From positions 124,001 through 188,000 of the forward strand of contig JAZGTN010000095.1 of NCBI GenBank assembly GCA_037783415.1: a stretch of DNA of 64,000 nucleotides. Reading direction: 5' to 3'. The notes below the pieces were generated by a model. The model worked only from the letters and a program-made list of their open reading frames with translations. It did not search any database and had not been told where the DNA came from. Position numbers and translations under genes: made by a program. Source of the DNA: Leptasterias polaris (lineage: Eukaryota > Echinodermata > Asteroidea > Forcipulatida > Asteriidae). Below, one piece after another: positions 38,528-51,405 of the stretch (position 1 is the stretch's first letter; every line of letters starts with the position of its first letter).

Positions 38528-41500
38528 TCTACATGGCAGAAAAACATCAATTGCTCCCCGAAAACCAAAAGCAAGCGGGGTCGAAAATGTTACCGACCTT
38601 AATTTGGATAGTTGGCGCACCAAGTAATCGCGGAAATTCGGCATTTAAAAATGGGTCGGAAATTGAAAAATATTGACAGGCTATTACCTCTGAGAAAACT
38701 CCATATTTGGAACCAAAATTAAAGTGTGTTTTGACGGTGCAGGTCGATGGAGTAGGACACCCCGGACAAGGTTTATGTGTGGTAAAATCCTCAAATCTCA
38801 ATACTTTATTTATTACGAATATTCTTCCGAAACGTCTCAAAACATGACGTCATCTACATGGCAGAAAAACATCAATTGCTCCCCGAAAACCAAAAGCAAG
38901 CGGGGTCGAAAATGTTACCGACCTTAATTTGGATAGTTGGCGCACCAAGTAATCGCGGAAATTCGGCATTTAAAAATGGGTCGGAAATTGAAAAATATTG
39001 ACAGGCTATTACCTCTGAGAAAACTCCATATTTGGAACCAAAATTAAAGTGTGTTTTGACGGTGCAGGTCGATGGAGTAGGACACCCCGGACAAGGTTTA
39101 TGTGTGGTAAAATCCTCAAATCTCAATACTTTATTTATTACGAATATTCTTCCGAAACGTCTCAAAACATGACGTCATCTACATGGCAGAAAAACATCAA
39201 TTGCTCCCCGAAAACCAAAAGCAAGCGGGGTCGAAAATGTTACCGACCTTAATTTGGATAGTTGGCGCACCAAGTAATCGCGGAAATTCGGCATTTAAAA
39301 ATGGGTCGGAAATTGAAAAATATTGACAGGCTATTACCTCTGAGAAAACTCCATATTTGGAACCAAAATTAAAGTGTGTTTTGACGGTGCAGGTCGATGG
39401 AGTAGGACACCCCGGACAAGGTTTATGTGTGGTAAAATCCTCAAATCTCAATACTTTATTTATTACGAATATTCTTCCGAAACGTCTCAAAACATGACGT
39501 CATCTACATGGCAGAAAAACATCAATTGCTCCCCGAAAACCAAAAGCAAGCGGGGTCGAAAATGTTACCGACCTTAATTTGGATAGTTGGCGCACCAAGT
39601 AATCGCGGAAATTCGGCATTTAAAAATGGGTCGGAAATTGAAAAATATTGACAGGCTATTACCTCTGAGAAAACTCCATATTTGGAACCAAAATTAAAGT
39701 GTGTTTTGACGGTGCAGGTCGATGGAGTAGGACACCCCGGACAAGGTTTATGTGTGGTAAAATCCTCAAATCTCAATACTTTATTTATTACGAATATTCT
39801 TCCGAAACGTCTCAAAACATGACGTCATCTACATGGCAGAAAAACATCAATTGCTCCCCGAAAACCAAAAGCAAGCGGGGTCGAAAATGTTACCGACCTT
39901 AATTTGGATAGTTGGCGCACCAAGTAATCGCGGAAATTCGGCATTTAAAAATGGGTCGGAAATTGAAAAATATTGACAGGCTATTACCTCTGAGAAAACT
40001 CCATATTTGGAACCAAAATTAAAGTGTGTTTTGACGGTGCAGGTCGATGGAGTAGGACAACCCGGACAAGGTTTATGTGTGGTAAAATCCTCAAATCTCA
40101 ATACTTTATTTATTACGAATATTCTTCCGAAACGTCTCAAAACATGACGTCATCTACATGGCAGAAAAACATCAATTGCTCCCCGAAAACCAAAAGCAAG
40201 CGGGGTCGAAAATGTTACCGACCTTAATTTGGATAGTTGGCGCACCAAGTAATCGCGGAAATTCGGCATTTAAAAATGGGTCGGAAATTGAAAAATATTG
40301 ACAACTCCATATTTGGAACCAAAATTAAAGTGTGTTTTGACGGTGCAGGTCGATGGAGTAGGACACCCCGGACAAGGTTTATGTGTGGTAAAATCCTCAA
40401 ATCTCAATACTTTATTTATTACGAATATTCTTCCGAAACGTCTCAAAACATGACGTCATCTACATGGCAGAAAAACATCAATTGCTCCCCGAAAACCAAA
40501 AGCAAGCGGGGTCGAAAATGTTACCGACCTTAATTTGGATAGTTGGCGCACCAAGTAATCGCGGAAATTCGGCATTTAAAAATGGGTCGGAAATTGAAAA
40601 ATATTGACAGGCCTCTGAGAAAACTCCATATTTGGAACCAAAATTAAAGTGTGTTTTGACGGTGCAGGTCGATGGAGTAGAACACCCCGGACAAGGTTTA
40701 TGTGTGGTAAAATCCTCAAATCTCAATACTTTATTTATTACGAATATTCTTCCGAAACGTCTCAAAACATGACGTCATCTACATGGCAGAAAAACATCAA
40801 TTGCTCCCCGAAAACCAAAAGCAAGCGGGGTCGAAAATGTTACCGACCTTAATTTGGATAGTTGGCGCACCAAGTAATCGCGGAAATTCGGCATTTAAAA
40901 ATGGGTCGGAAATTGAAAAATATTGACAGGCTATTACCTCTGAGAAAACTCCATATTTGGAACCAAAATTAAAGTGTGTTTTGACGGTGCAGGTCGATGG
41001 AGTAGGACACCCCGGACAAGGTTTATGTGTGGTAAAATCCTCAAATCTCAATACTTTATTTATTACGAATATTCTTCCGAAACGTCTCAAAACATGACGT
41101 CATCTACATGGCAGAAAAACATCAATTGCTCCCCGAAAACCAAAAGCAAGCGGGGTCGAAAATGTTACCGACCTTAATTTGGATAGTTGGCGCACCAAGT
41201 AATCGCGGAAATTCGGCATTTAAAAATGGGTCGGAAATTGAAAAATATTGACAGGCTATTATACCTCTGAGAAAACTCCATATTTGGAACCAAAATTAAA
41301 GTGTGTTTTGACGGTGCAGGTCGATGGAGTAGGACACCCCGGACAAGGTTTATGTGTGGTAAAATCCTCAAATCTCAATACTTTATTTATTACGAATATT
41401 CTTCCGAAACGTCTCAAAACATGACGTCATCTACATGGCAGAAAAACATCAATTGCTCCCCGAAAACCAAAAGCAAGCGGGGTCGAAAATGTTACCGACC

Positions 41501-44500
41501 TTAATTTGGATAGTTGGCGCACCAAGTAATCGCGGAAATTCGGCATTTAAAAATGGGTCGGAAATTGAAAAATATTGACAGGCTATTACCTCTGAGAAAA
41601 CTCCATATTTGGAACCAAAATTAAAGTGTGTTTTGACGGTGCAGGTCGATGGAGTAGGACACCCCGGACAAGGTTTATGTGTGGTAAAATCCTCAAATCT
41701 CAATACTTTATTTATTACGAATATTCTTCCGAAACGTCTCAAAACATGACGTCATCTACATGGCAGAAAAACATCAATTGCTCCCCGAAAACCAAAAGCA
41801 AGCGGGGTCGAAAATGTTACCGACCTTAATTTGGATAGTTGGCGCACCAAGTAATCGCGGAAATTCGGAATTTAAAAATGGGTCGGAAATTGAAAAATAT
41901 TGACAGGCTATTACCTCTGAGAAAACTCCATATTTGGAACCAAAATTAAAGTGTGTTTTGACGGTGCAGGTCGATGGAGTAGGACACCCCGGACAAGGTT
42001 TATGTGTGGTAAAATCCTCAAATCTCAATACTTTATTTATTACGAATATTCTTCCGAAACGTCTCAAAACATGACGTCATCTACATGGCAGAAAAACATC
42101 AATTGCTCCCCGAAAACCAAAAGCAAGCGGGGTCGAAAATGTTACCGACCTTAATTTGGATAGTTGGCGCACCAAGTAATCGCGGAAATTCGGCATTTAA
42201 AAATGGGTCGGAAATTGAAAAATATTGACAGGCTATTACCTCTGAGAAAACTCCATATTTGGAACCAAAATTAAAGTGTGTTTTGACGGTGCAGGTGGAT
42301 GGAGTAGGACACCCCGGACAAGGTTTATGTGTGGTAAAATCCTCAAATCTCAATACTTTATTTATTACGAATATTCTTCCGAAACGTCTCAAAACATGAC
42401 GTCATCTACATGGCAGAAAAACATCAATTGCTCCCCGAAAACCAAAAGCAAGCGGGGTCGAAAATGTTACCGACCTTAATTTGGATAGTTGGCGCACCAA
42501 GTAATCGCGGAAATTCGGCATTTAAAAATGGGTCGGAAATTGAAAAATATTGACAGGCTTATTACCTCTGAGAAAACTCCATATTTGGAACCAAAATTAA
42601 AGTGTGTTTTGACGGTGCAGGTCGATGGAGTAGGACACCCCGGACAAGGTTTATGTGTGGTAAAATCCTCAAATCTCAATACTTTATTTATTACGAATAT
42701 TCTTCCGAAACGTCTCAAAACATGACGTCATCTACATGGCAGAAAAACATCAATTGCTCCCCGAAAACCAAAAGCAAGCGGGGTCGAAAATGTTACCGAC
42801 CTTAATTTGGATAGTTGGCGCACCAAGTAATCGCGGAAATTCGGCATTTAAAAATGGGTCGGAAATTGAAAAATATTGACAGGCTATTACCTCTGAGAAA
42901 ACTCCATATTTGGAACCAAAATTAAAGTGTGTTTTGACGGTGCAGGTCGATGGAGTAGGACACCCCGGACAAGGTTTATGTGTGGTAAAATCCTCAAATC
43001 TCAATACTTTATTTATTACGAATATTCTTCCGAAACGTCTCAAAACATGACGTCATCTACATGGCAGAAAAACATCAATTGCTCCCCGAAAACCAAAAGC
43101 AAGCGGGGTCGAAAATGTTACCGACCTTAATTTGGATAGTTGGCGCACCAAGTAATCGCGGAAATTCGGCATTTAAAAATGGGTCGGAAATTGAAAAATA
43201 TTGACAGGCTATTACCTCTGAGAAAACTCCATATTTGGAACCAAAATTAAAGTGTGTTTTGACGGTGCAGGTCGATGGAGTAGGACACCCCGGACAAGGT
43301 TTATGTGTGGTAAAATCCTCAAATCTCAATACTTTATTTATTACGAATATTCTTCCGAAACGTCTCAAAACATGACGTCATCTACATGGCAGAAAAACAT
43401 CAATTGCTCCCCGAAAACCAAAAGCAAGCGGGGTCGAAAATGTTACCGACCTTAATTTGGATAGTTGGCGCACCAAGTAATCGCGGAAATTCGGCATTTA
43501 AAAATGGGTCGGAAATTGAAAAATATTGACAGGCTATTACCTCTGAGAAAACTCCATATTTGGAACCAAAATTAAAGTGTGTTTTGACGGTGCAGGTCGA
43601 TGGAGTAGGACACCCCGGACAAGGTTTATGTGTGGTAAAATCCTCAAATCTCAATACTTTATTTATTACGAATATTCTTCCGAAACGTCTCAAAACATGA
43701 CGTCATCTACATGGCAGAAAAACATCAATTGCTCCCCGAAAACCAAAAGCAAGCGGGGTCGAAAATGTTACCGACCTTAATTTGGATAGTTGGCGCACCA
43801 AGTAATCGCGGAAATTCGGCATTTAAAAATGGGTCGGAAATTGAAAAATATTGACAGGCTATTACCTCTGAGAAAACTCCATATTTGGAACCAAAATTAA
43901 AGTGTGTTTTGACGGTGCAGGTCGATGGAGTAGGACACCCCGGACAAGGTTTATGTGTGGTAAAATCCTCAAATCTCAATACTTTATTTATTACGAATAT
44001 TCTTCCGAAACGTCTCAAAACATGACGTCATCTACATGGCAGAAAAACATCAATATTGCTCCCCGAAAACCAAAAGCAAGCGGGGTCGAAAATGTTACCG
44101 ACCTTAATTTGGATAGTTGGCGCACCAAGTAATCGCGGAAATTCGGCATTTAAAAATGGGTCGGAAATTGAAAAATATTGACAGGCTATTACCTCTGAGA
44201 AAACTCCATATTTGGAACCAAAATTAAAGTGTGTTTTGACGGTGCAGGTCGATGGAGTAGGACACCCCGGACAAGGTTTATGTGTGGTAAAATCCTCAAA
44301 TCTCAATACTTTATTTATTACGAATATTCTTCCGAAACGTCTCAAAACATGACGTCATCTACATGGCAGAAAAACATCAATTGCTCCCCGAAAACCAAAA
44401 GCAAGCGGGGTCGAAAATGTTACCGACCTTAATTTGGATAGTTGGCGCACCAAGTAATCGCGGAAATTCGGCATTTAAAAATGGGTCGGAAATTGAAAAA

Positions 44501-47500
44501 TATTGACAGGCTTATTACCTCTGAGAAAACTCCATATTTGGAACCAAAATTAAAGTGTGTTTTGACGGTGCAGGTCGATGGAGTAGGACACCCCGGACAA
44601 GGTTTATGTGTGGTAAAATCCTCAAATCTCAATACTTTATTTATTACGAATATTCTTCCGAAACGTCTCAAAACATGACGTCATCTACATGGCAGAAAAA
44701 CATCAATTGCTCCCCGAAAACCAAAAGCAAGCGGGGTCGAAAATGTTACCGACCTTAATTTGGATAGTTGGCGCACCAAGTAATCGCGGAAATTCGGCAT
44801 TTAAAAATGGGTCGGAAATTGAAAAATATTGACAGGCTATTACCTCTGAGAAAACTCCATATTTGGAACCAAAATTAAAGTGTGTTTTGACGGTGCAGGT
44901 CGATGGAGTAGGACACCCCGGACAAGGTTTATGTGTGGTAAAATCCTCAAATCTCAATACTTTATTTATTACGAATATTCTTCCGAAACGTCTCAAAACA
45001 TGACGTCATCTACATGGCAGAAAAACATCAATTGCTCCCCGAAAACCAAAAGCAAGCGGGGTCGAAAATGTTACCGACCTTAATTTGGATAGTTGGCGCA
45101 CCAAGTAATCGCGGAAATTCGGCATTTAAAAATGGGTCGGAAATTGAAAAATATTGACAGGCTATTACCTCTGAGAAAACTCCATATTTGGAACCAAAAT
45201 TAAAGTGTGTTTTGACGGTGCAGGTCGATGGAGTAGGACACCCCGGACAAAGTTTATGTGTGGTAAAATCCTCAAATCTCAATACTTTATTTATTACGAA
45301 TATTCTTCCGAAACGTCTCAAAACATGACGTCATCTACATGGCAGAAAAACATCAATTGCTCCCCGAAAACCAAAAGCAAGCGGGGTCGAAAATGTTACC
45401 GACCTTAATTTGGATAGTTGGCGCACCAAGTAATCGCGGAAATTCGGCATTTAAAAATGGGTCGGAAATTGAAAAATATTGACAGGCTATTACCTCTGAG
45501 AAAACTCCATATTTGGAACCAAAATTAAAGTGTGTTTTGACGGTGCAGGTCGATGGAGTAGGACACCCCGGACAAGGTTTATGTGTGGTAAAATCCTCAA
45601 ATCTCAATACTTTATTTATTACGAATATTCTTCCGAAACGTCTCAAAACATGACGTCATCTACATGGCAGAAAAACATCAATTGCTCCCCGAAAACCAAA
45701 AGCAAGCGGGGTCGAAAATGTTACCGACCTTAATTTGGATAGTTGGCGCACCAAGTAATCGCGGAAATTCGGCATTTAAAAATGGGTCGGAAATTGAAAA
45801 ATATTGACAGGCCTCTGAGAAAACTCCATATTTGGAACCAAAATTAAAGTGTGTTTTGACGGTGCAGGTCGATGGAGTAGGACACCCCGGACAAGGTTTA
45901 TGTGTGGTAAAATCCTCAAATCTCAATACTTTATTTATTACGAATATTCTTCCGAAACGTCTCAAAACATGACGTCATCTACATGGCAGAAAAACATCAA
46001 TTGCTCCCCGAAAACCAAAAGCAAGCGGGGTCGAAAATGTTACCGACCTTAATTTGGATAGTTGGCGCACCAAGTAATCGCGGAAATTCGGCATTTAAAA
46101 ATGGGTCGGAAATTGAAAAATATTGACAGGCTCTGAGAAAACTCCATATTTGGAACCAAAATTAAAGTGTGTTTTGACGGTGCAGGTCGATGGAGTAGGA
46201 CACCCCGGACAAGGTTTATGTGTGGTAAAATCCTCAAATCTCAATACTTTATTTATTACGAATATTCTTCCGAAACGTCTCAAAACATGACGTCATCTAC
46301 ATGGCAGAAAAACATCAATTGCTCCCCGAAAACCAAAAGCAAGCGGGTCGAAAATGTTACCGACCTTAATTTGGATAGTTGGCGCACCAAGTAATCGCGG
46401 AAATTCGGCATTTAAAAATGGGTCGGAAATTGAAAAATATTGACAGGCTATTACCTCTGAGAAAACTCCATATTTGGAACCAAAATTAAAGTGTGTTTTG
46501 ACGGTGCAGGTGGATGGAGTAGGACACCCCGGACAAGGTTTATGTGTGGTAAAATCCTCAAATCTCAATACTTTATTTATTACGAATATTCTTCCGAAAC
46601 GTCTCAAAACATGACGTCATCTACATGGCAGAAAAACATCAATTGCTCCCCGAAAACCAAAAGCAAGCGGGGTCGAAAATGTTACCGACCTTAATTTGGA
46701 TAGTTGGCGCACCAAGTAATCGCGGAAATTCGGCATTTAAAAATGGGTCGGAAATTGAAAAATATTGACAGGCTATTACCTCTGAGAAAACTCCATATTT
46801 GGAACCAAAATTAAAGTGTGTTTTGACGGTGCAGGTCGATGGAGTAGGACACCCCGGACAAGGTTTATGTGTGGTAAAATCCTCAAATCTCAATACTTTA
46901 TTTATTACGAATATTCTTCCGAAACGTCTCAAAACATGACGTCATCTACATGGCAGAAAAACATCAATTGCTCCCCGAAAACCAAAAGCAAGCGGGGTCG
47001 AAAATGTTACCGACCTTAATTTGGATAGTTGGCGCACCAAGTAATCGCGGAAATTCGGCATTTAAAAATGGGTCGGAAATTGAAAAATATTGACAGGCTA
47101 TTACCTCTGAGAAAACTCCATATTTGGAACCAAAATTAAAGTGTGTTTTGACGGTGCAGGTCGATGGAGTAGGACACCCCGGACAAGGTTTATGTGTGGT
47201 AAAATCCTCAAATCTCAATACTTTATTTATTACGAATATTCTTCCGAAACGTCTCAAAACATGACGTCATCTACATGGCAGAAAAACATCAATTGCTCCC
47301 CGAAAACCAAAAGCAAGCGGGGTCGAAAATGTTACCGACCTTAATTTGGATAGTTGGCGCACCAAGTAATCGCGGAAATTCGGCATTTAAAAATGGGTCG
47401 GAAATTGAAAAATATTGACAGGCTATATTACCTCTGAGAAAACTCCATATTTGGAACCAAAATTAAAGTGTGTTTTGACGGTGCAGGTCGATGGAGTAGG

Positions 47501-47757
47501 ACACCCCGGACAAGGTTTATGTGTGGTAAAATCCTCAAATCTCAATACTTTATTTATTACGAATATTCTTCCGAAACGTCTCAAAACATGACGTCATCTA
47601 CATGGCAGAAAAACATCAATTGCTCCCCGAAAACCAAAAGCAAGCGGGGTCGAAAATGTTACCGACCTTAATTTGGATAGTTGGCGCACCAAGTAATCGC
47701 GGAAATTCGGCATTTAAAAATGGGTCGGAAATTGAAAAATATTGACAGGCTTATTAC

Positions 47758-49595
47758 CTCTGAGAAAACTCCATATTTGGAACCAAAATTAAAGTGTGTT
47801 TTGACGGTGCAGGTCGATGGAGTAGGACACCCCGGACAAGGTTTATGTGTGGTAAAATCCTCAAATCTCAATACTTTATTTATTACGAATATTCTTCCGA
47901 AACGTCTCAAAACATGACGTCATCTACATGGCAGAAAAACATCAATTGCTCCCCGAAAACCAAAAGCAAGCGGGGTCGAAAATGTTACCGACCTTAATTT
48001 GGATAGTTGGCGCACCAAGTAATCGCGGAAATTCGGCATTTAAAAATGGGTCGGAAATTGAAAAATATTGACAGGCTATATTACCTCTGAGAAAACTCCA
48101 TATTTGGAACCAAAATTAAAGTGTGTTTTGACGGTGCAGGTCGATGGAGTAGGACACCCCGGACAAGGTTTATGTGTGGTAAAATCCTCAAATCTCAATA
48201 CTTTATTTATTACGAATATTCTTCCGAAACGTCTCAAAACATGACGTCATCTACATGGCAGAAAAACATCAATTGCTCCCCGAAAACCAAAAGCAAGCGG
48301 GGTCGAAAATGTTACCGACCTTAATTTGGATAGTTGGCGCACCAAGTAATCGCGGAAATTCGGCATTTAAAAATGGGTCGGAAATTGAAAAATATTGACA
48401 GGCTTATTACCTCTGAGAAAACTCCATATTTGGAACCAAAATTAAAGTGTGTTTTGACGGTGCAGGTCGATGGAGTAGGACACCCCGGACAAGGTTTATG
48501 TGTGGTAAAATCCTCAAATCTCAATACTTTATTTATTACGAATATTCTTCCGAAACGTCTCAAAACATGACGTCATCTACATGGCAGAAAAACATCAATT
48601 GCTCCCCGAAAACCAAAAGCAAGCGGGGTCGAAAATGTTACCGACCTTAATTTGGATAGTTGGCGCACCAAGTAATCGCGGAAATTCGGCATTTAAAAAT
48701 GGGTCGGAAATTGAAAAATATTGACAGGCTATTACCTCTGAGAAAACTCCATATTTGGAACCAAAATTAAAGTGTGTTTTGACGGTGCAGGTCGATGGAG
48801 TAGGACACCCCGGACAAGGTTTATGTGTGGTAAAATCCTCAAATCTCAATACTTTATTTATTACGAATATTCTTCCGAAACGTCTCAAAACATGACGTCA
48901 TCTACATGGCAGAAAAACATCAATTGCTCCCCGAAAACCAAAAGCAAGCGGGGTCGAAAATGTTACCGACCTTAATTTGGATAGTTGGCGCACCAAGTAA
49001 TCGCGGAAATTCGGCATTTAAAAATGGGTCGGAAATTGAAAAATATTGACAGGCTATTACCTCTGAGAAAACTCCATATTTGGAACCAAAATTAAAGTGT
49101 CTCAATACTTTATTTATTACGAATATTCTTCCGAAACGTCTCAAAACATGACGTCATCTACATGGCAGAAAAACATCAATTGCTCCCCGAAAACCAAAAG
49201 CAAGCGGGGTCGAAAATGTTACCGACCTTAATTTGGATAGTTGGCGCACCAAGTAATCGCGGAAATTCGGCATTTAAAAATGGGTCGGAAATTGAAAAAT
49301 ATTGACAGGCTATTACCTCTGAGAAAACTCCATATTTGGAACCAAAATTAAAGTGTGTTTTGACGGTGCAGGTCGATGGAGTAGGACACCCCGGACAAGG
49401 TTTATGTGTGGTAAAATCCTCAAATCTCAATACTTTATTTATTACGAATATTCTTCCGAAACGTCTCAAAACATGACGTCATCTACATGGCAGAAAAACA
49501 TCAATTGCTCCCCGAAAACCAAAAGCAAGCGGGGTCGAAAATGTTACCGACCTTAATTTGGATAGTTGGCGCACCAAGTAATCGCGGAAATTCGG
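47758..49595. repeat. Segmental duplication within satellite B (partner 34858-36695)
   Basis: The offset is exactly 12,900 bp. The series of monomer lengths 327, 326, 325, 325, 256, 325 is shared, including the 69-bp deletion. I see one difference (T at 35870, A at 48770). The match ends where this copy has TTCGGAATTT at 49596. From there the sequence follows the 41.9-42.9 kb segment instead. Confidence 0.82.
49097..49352. repeat. Deleted B monomer, 256 bp (copy 2)
   Basis: Same 69-bp deletion and same breakpoint (49100/49101) as the monomer at 36197. Preceding monomer lengths (327, 326, 325, 325) also match, so this is a duplicated block and not a second deletion. Confidence 0.92.
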
Positions 49596-50928
49596 AATTT
49601 AAAAATGGGTCGGAAATTGAAAAATATTGACAGGCTATTACCTCTGAGAAAACTCCATATTTGGAACCAAAATTAAAGTGTGTTTTGACGGTGCAGGTCG
49701 ATGGAGTAGGACACCCCGGACAAGGTTTATGTGTGGTAAAATCCTCAAATCTCAATACTTTATTTATTACGAATATTCTTCCGAAACGTCTCAAAACATG
49801 ACGTCATCTACATGGCAGAAAAACATCAATTGCTCCCCGAAAACCAAAAGCAAGCGGGGTCGAAAATGTTACCGACCTTAATTTGGATAGTTGGCGCACC
49901 AAGTAATCGCGGAAATTCGGCATTTAAAAATGGGTCGGAAATTGAAAAATATTGACAGCTATTACCTCTGAGAAAACTCCATATTTGGAACCAAAATTAA
50001 AGTGTGTTTTGACGGTGCAGGTGGATGGAGTAGGACACCCCGGACAAGGTTTATGTGTGGTAAAATCCTCAAATCTCAATACTTTATTTATTACGAATAT
50101 TCTTCCGAAACGTCTCAAAACATGACGTCATCTACATGGCAGAAAAACATCAATTGCTCCCCGAAAACCAAAAGCAAGCGGGGTCGAAAATGTTACCGAC
50201 CTTAATTTGGATAGTTGGCGCACCAAGTAATCGCGGAAATTCGGCATTTAAAAATGGGTCGGAAATTGAAAAATATTGACAGGCTTATTACCTCTGAGAA
50301 AACTCCATATTTGGAACCAAAATTAAAGTGTGTTTTGACGGTGCAGGTCGATGGAGTAGGACACCCCGGACAAGGTTTATGTGTGGTAAAATCCTCAAAT
50401 CTCAATACTTTATTTATTACGAATATTCTTCCGAAACGTCTCAAAACATGACGTCATCTACATGGCAGAAAAACATCAATTGCTCCCCGAAAACCAAAAG
50501 CAAGCGGGGTCGAAAATGTTACCGACCTTAATTTGGATAGTTGGCGCACCAAGTAATCGCGGAAATTCGGCATTTAAAAATGGGTCGGAAATTGAAAAAT
50601 ATTGACAGGCTATTACCTCTGAGAAAACTCCATATTTGGAACCAAAATTAAAGTGTGTTTTGACGGTGCAGGTCGATGGAGTAGGACACCCCGGACAAGG
50701 TTTATGTGTGGTAAAATCCTCAAATCTCAATACTTTATTTATTACGAATATTCTTCCGAAACGTCTCAAAACATGACGTCATCTACATGGCAGAAAAACA
50801 TCAATTGCTCCCCGAAAACCAAAAGCAAGCGGGGTCGAAAATGTTACCGACCTTAATTTGGATAGTTGGCGCACCAAGTAATCGCGGAAATTCGGCATTT
50901 AAAAATGGGTCGGAAATTGAAAAATATT
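49596..50928. repeat. Segmental duplication within satellite B (partner from about 41869)
   Basis: Rare variants TTCGGAATTT (41869/49596), GCAGGTGGATGG (near 42297/50023) and the GGCTTATTACC linker (42558/50284) occur in the same order, with offset 7,727 becoming 7,726 because one G is lost from the linker near 49957. The GGTGGATGG variant also appears once near 46510. The block at 47.8-50.9 kb is thus a join of two earlier array segments. Confidence 0.75.
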
Positions 50929-50956
50929 AGGGAGGTTTCGCATACGAACGGATACG
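50929..50956 (+). repeat. Left terminal inverted repeat of the MITE
   Basis: 28 bp starting AGGGAGGTTTCGCATACG. It pairs with 51378-51405 except at positions 15 and 16 (TA here, CG in the other arm). Confidence 0.88.
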
Positions 50957-51080
50957 GTTAATGCGACGGATACGTCATCATTATGACGTCATACGCTACT
51001 CGCTATCCGCTATACGTGCAGACGACACTGATATCCCGCTGCTACACGTAAGTAAAAAACACGTAGGAAAACACGAACTT

Positions 51081-51332
51081 CTAGTAATTCTCCTGTATTT
51101 GTTTCCAAATATGCATGAATAGTATCAAAATAAATGAATCACTGAACATGTACGTGTCATTTTGTTGATTTCTAAAGACTTTGAAATACGAAAAATGCAC
51201 TGTTTCTTCGTCATTTTCCTCTAAAGCTATGAACATCAGCTCGTCTATGGAGGATGCCATGTTGAACAGCGCCACCAAGTGCTGTGCTGGAACAGCGAAC
51301 AGTGCCACCAAAACGCTGGGATTGCAAAACAA
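51081..51332 (-). pseudogene. Short open frame inside the MITE, possible transposase remnant
   Basis: An 83-codon frame with no recognised domain. An internal ATG at codon 25 has A at -3 and G at +4, a good animal initiation context, and begins MASSIDELMFIALEENDEE, an acidic, methionine-led stretch. Such a leader could be the amino end of the transposase of a parent element, left after internal deletion. No catalytic motif is visible. The frame may equally be chance. Confidence 0.25.
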
Positions 51333-51377
51333 CAGAAAGGCTGCTAACGGTTACGGATAGCTAAACGTATGCGTATG

Positions 51378-51405
51378 CGTATCCGTTCGCGTGCGAAACC
51401 TCCCT
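51378..51405 (-). repeat. Right terminal inverted repeat of the MITE
   Basis: Reverse complement of the left arm with two mismatches, ending GCGAAACCTCCCT. Directly inside it lies CGTATGCGTATGCGTATCC, a short subterminal repeat. Confidence 0.88.

Larger units (their letters stand above)
50929..51405. mobile_element. MITE-like non-autonomous DNA transposon, 477 bp
   Basis: The element splits a B monomer between GAAAAATATT and GACAGGC, with ATT on both sides (50926-50928 and 51406-51408), consistent with a 3-bp target duplication. Its ends are inverted repeats of 28 bp with 26 matches, starting AGGGAGGTTTCGC. Subterminal DNA is rich in GGATACG and CGTATGCGTATG motifs and includes another TGACGTCA. 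The interior is unlike either satellite. A 3-bp duplication fits the PIF/Harbinger group, but the last base of each end is ambiguous (TATT is also possible), so the superfamily is inference. It is present once, with matching B-core monomers on both sides. Confidence 0.85.
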
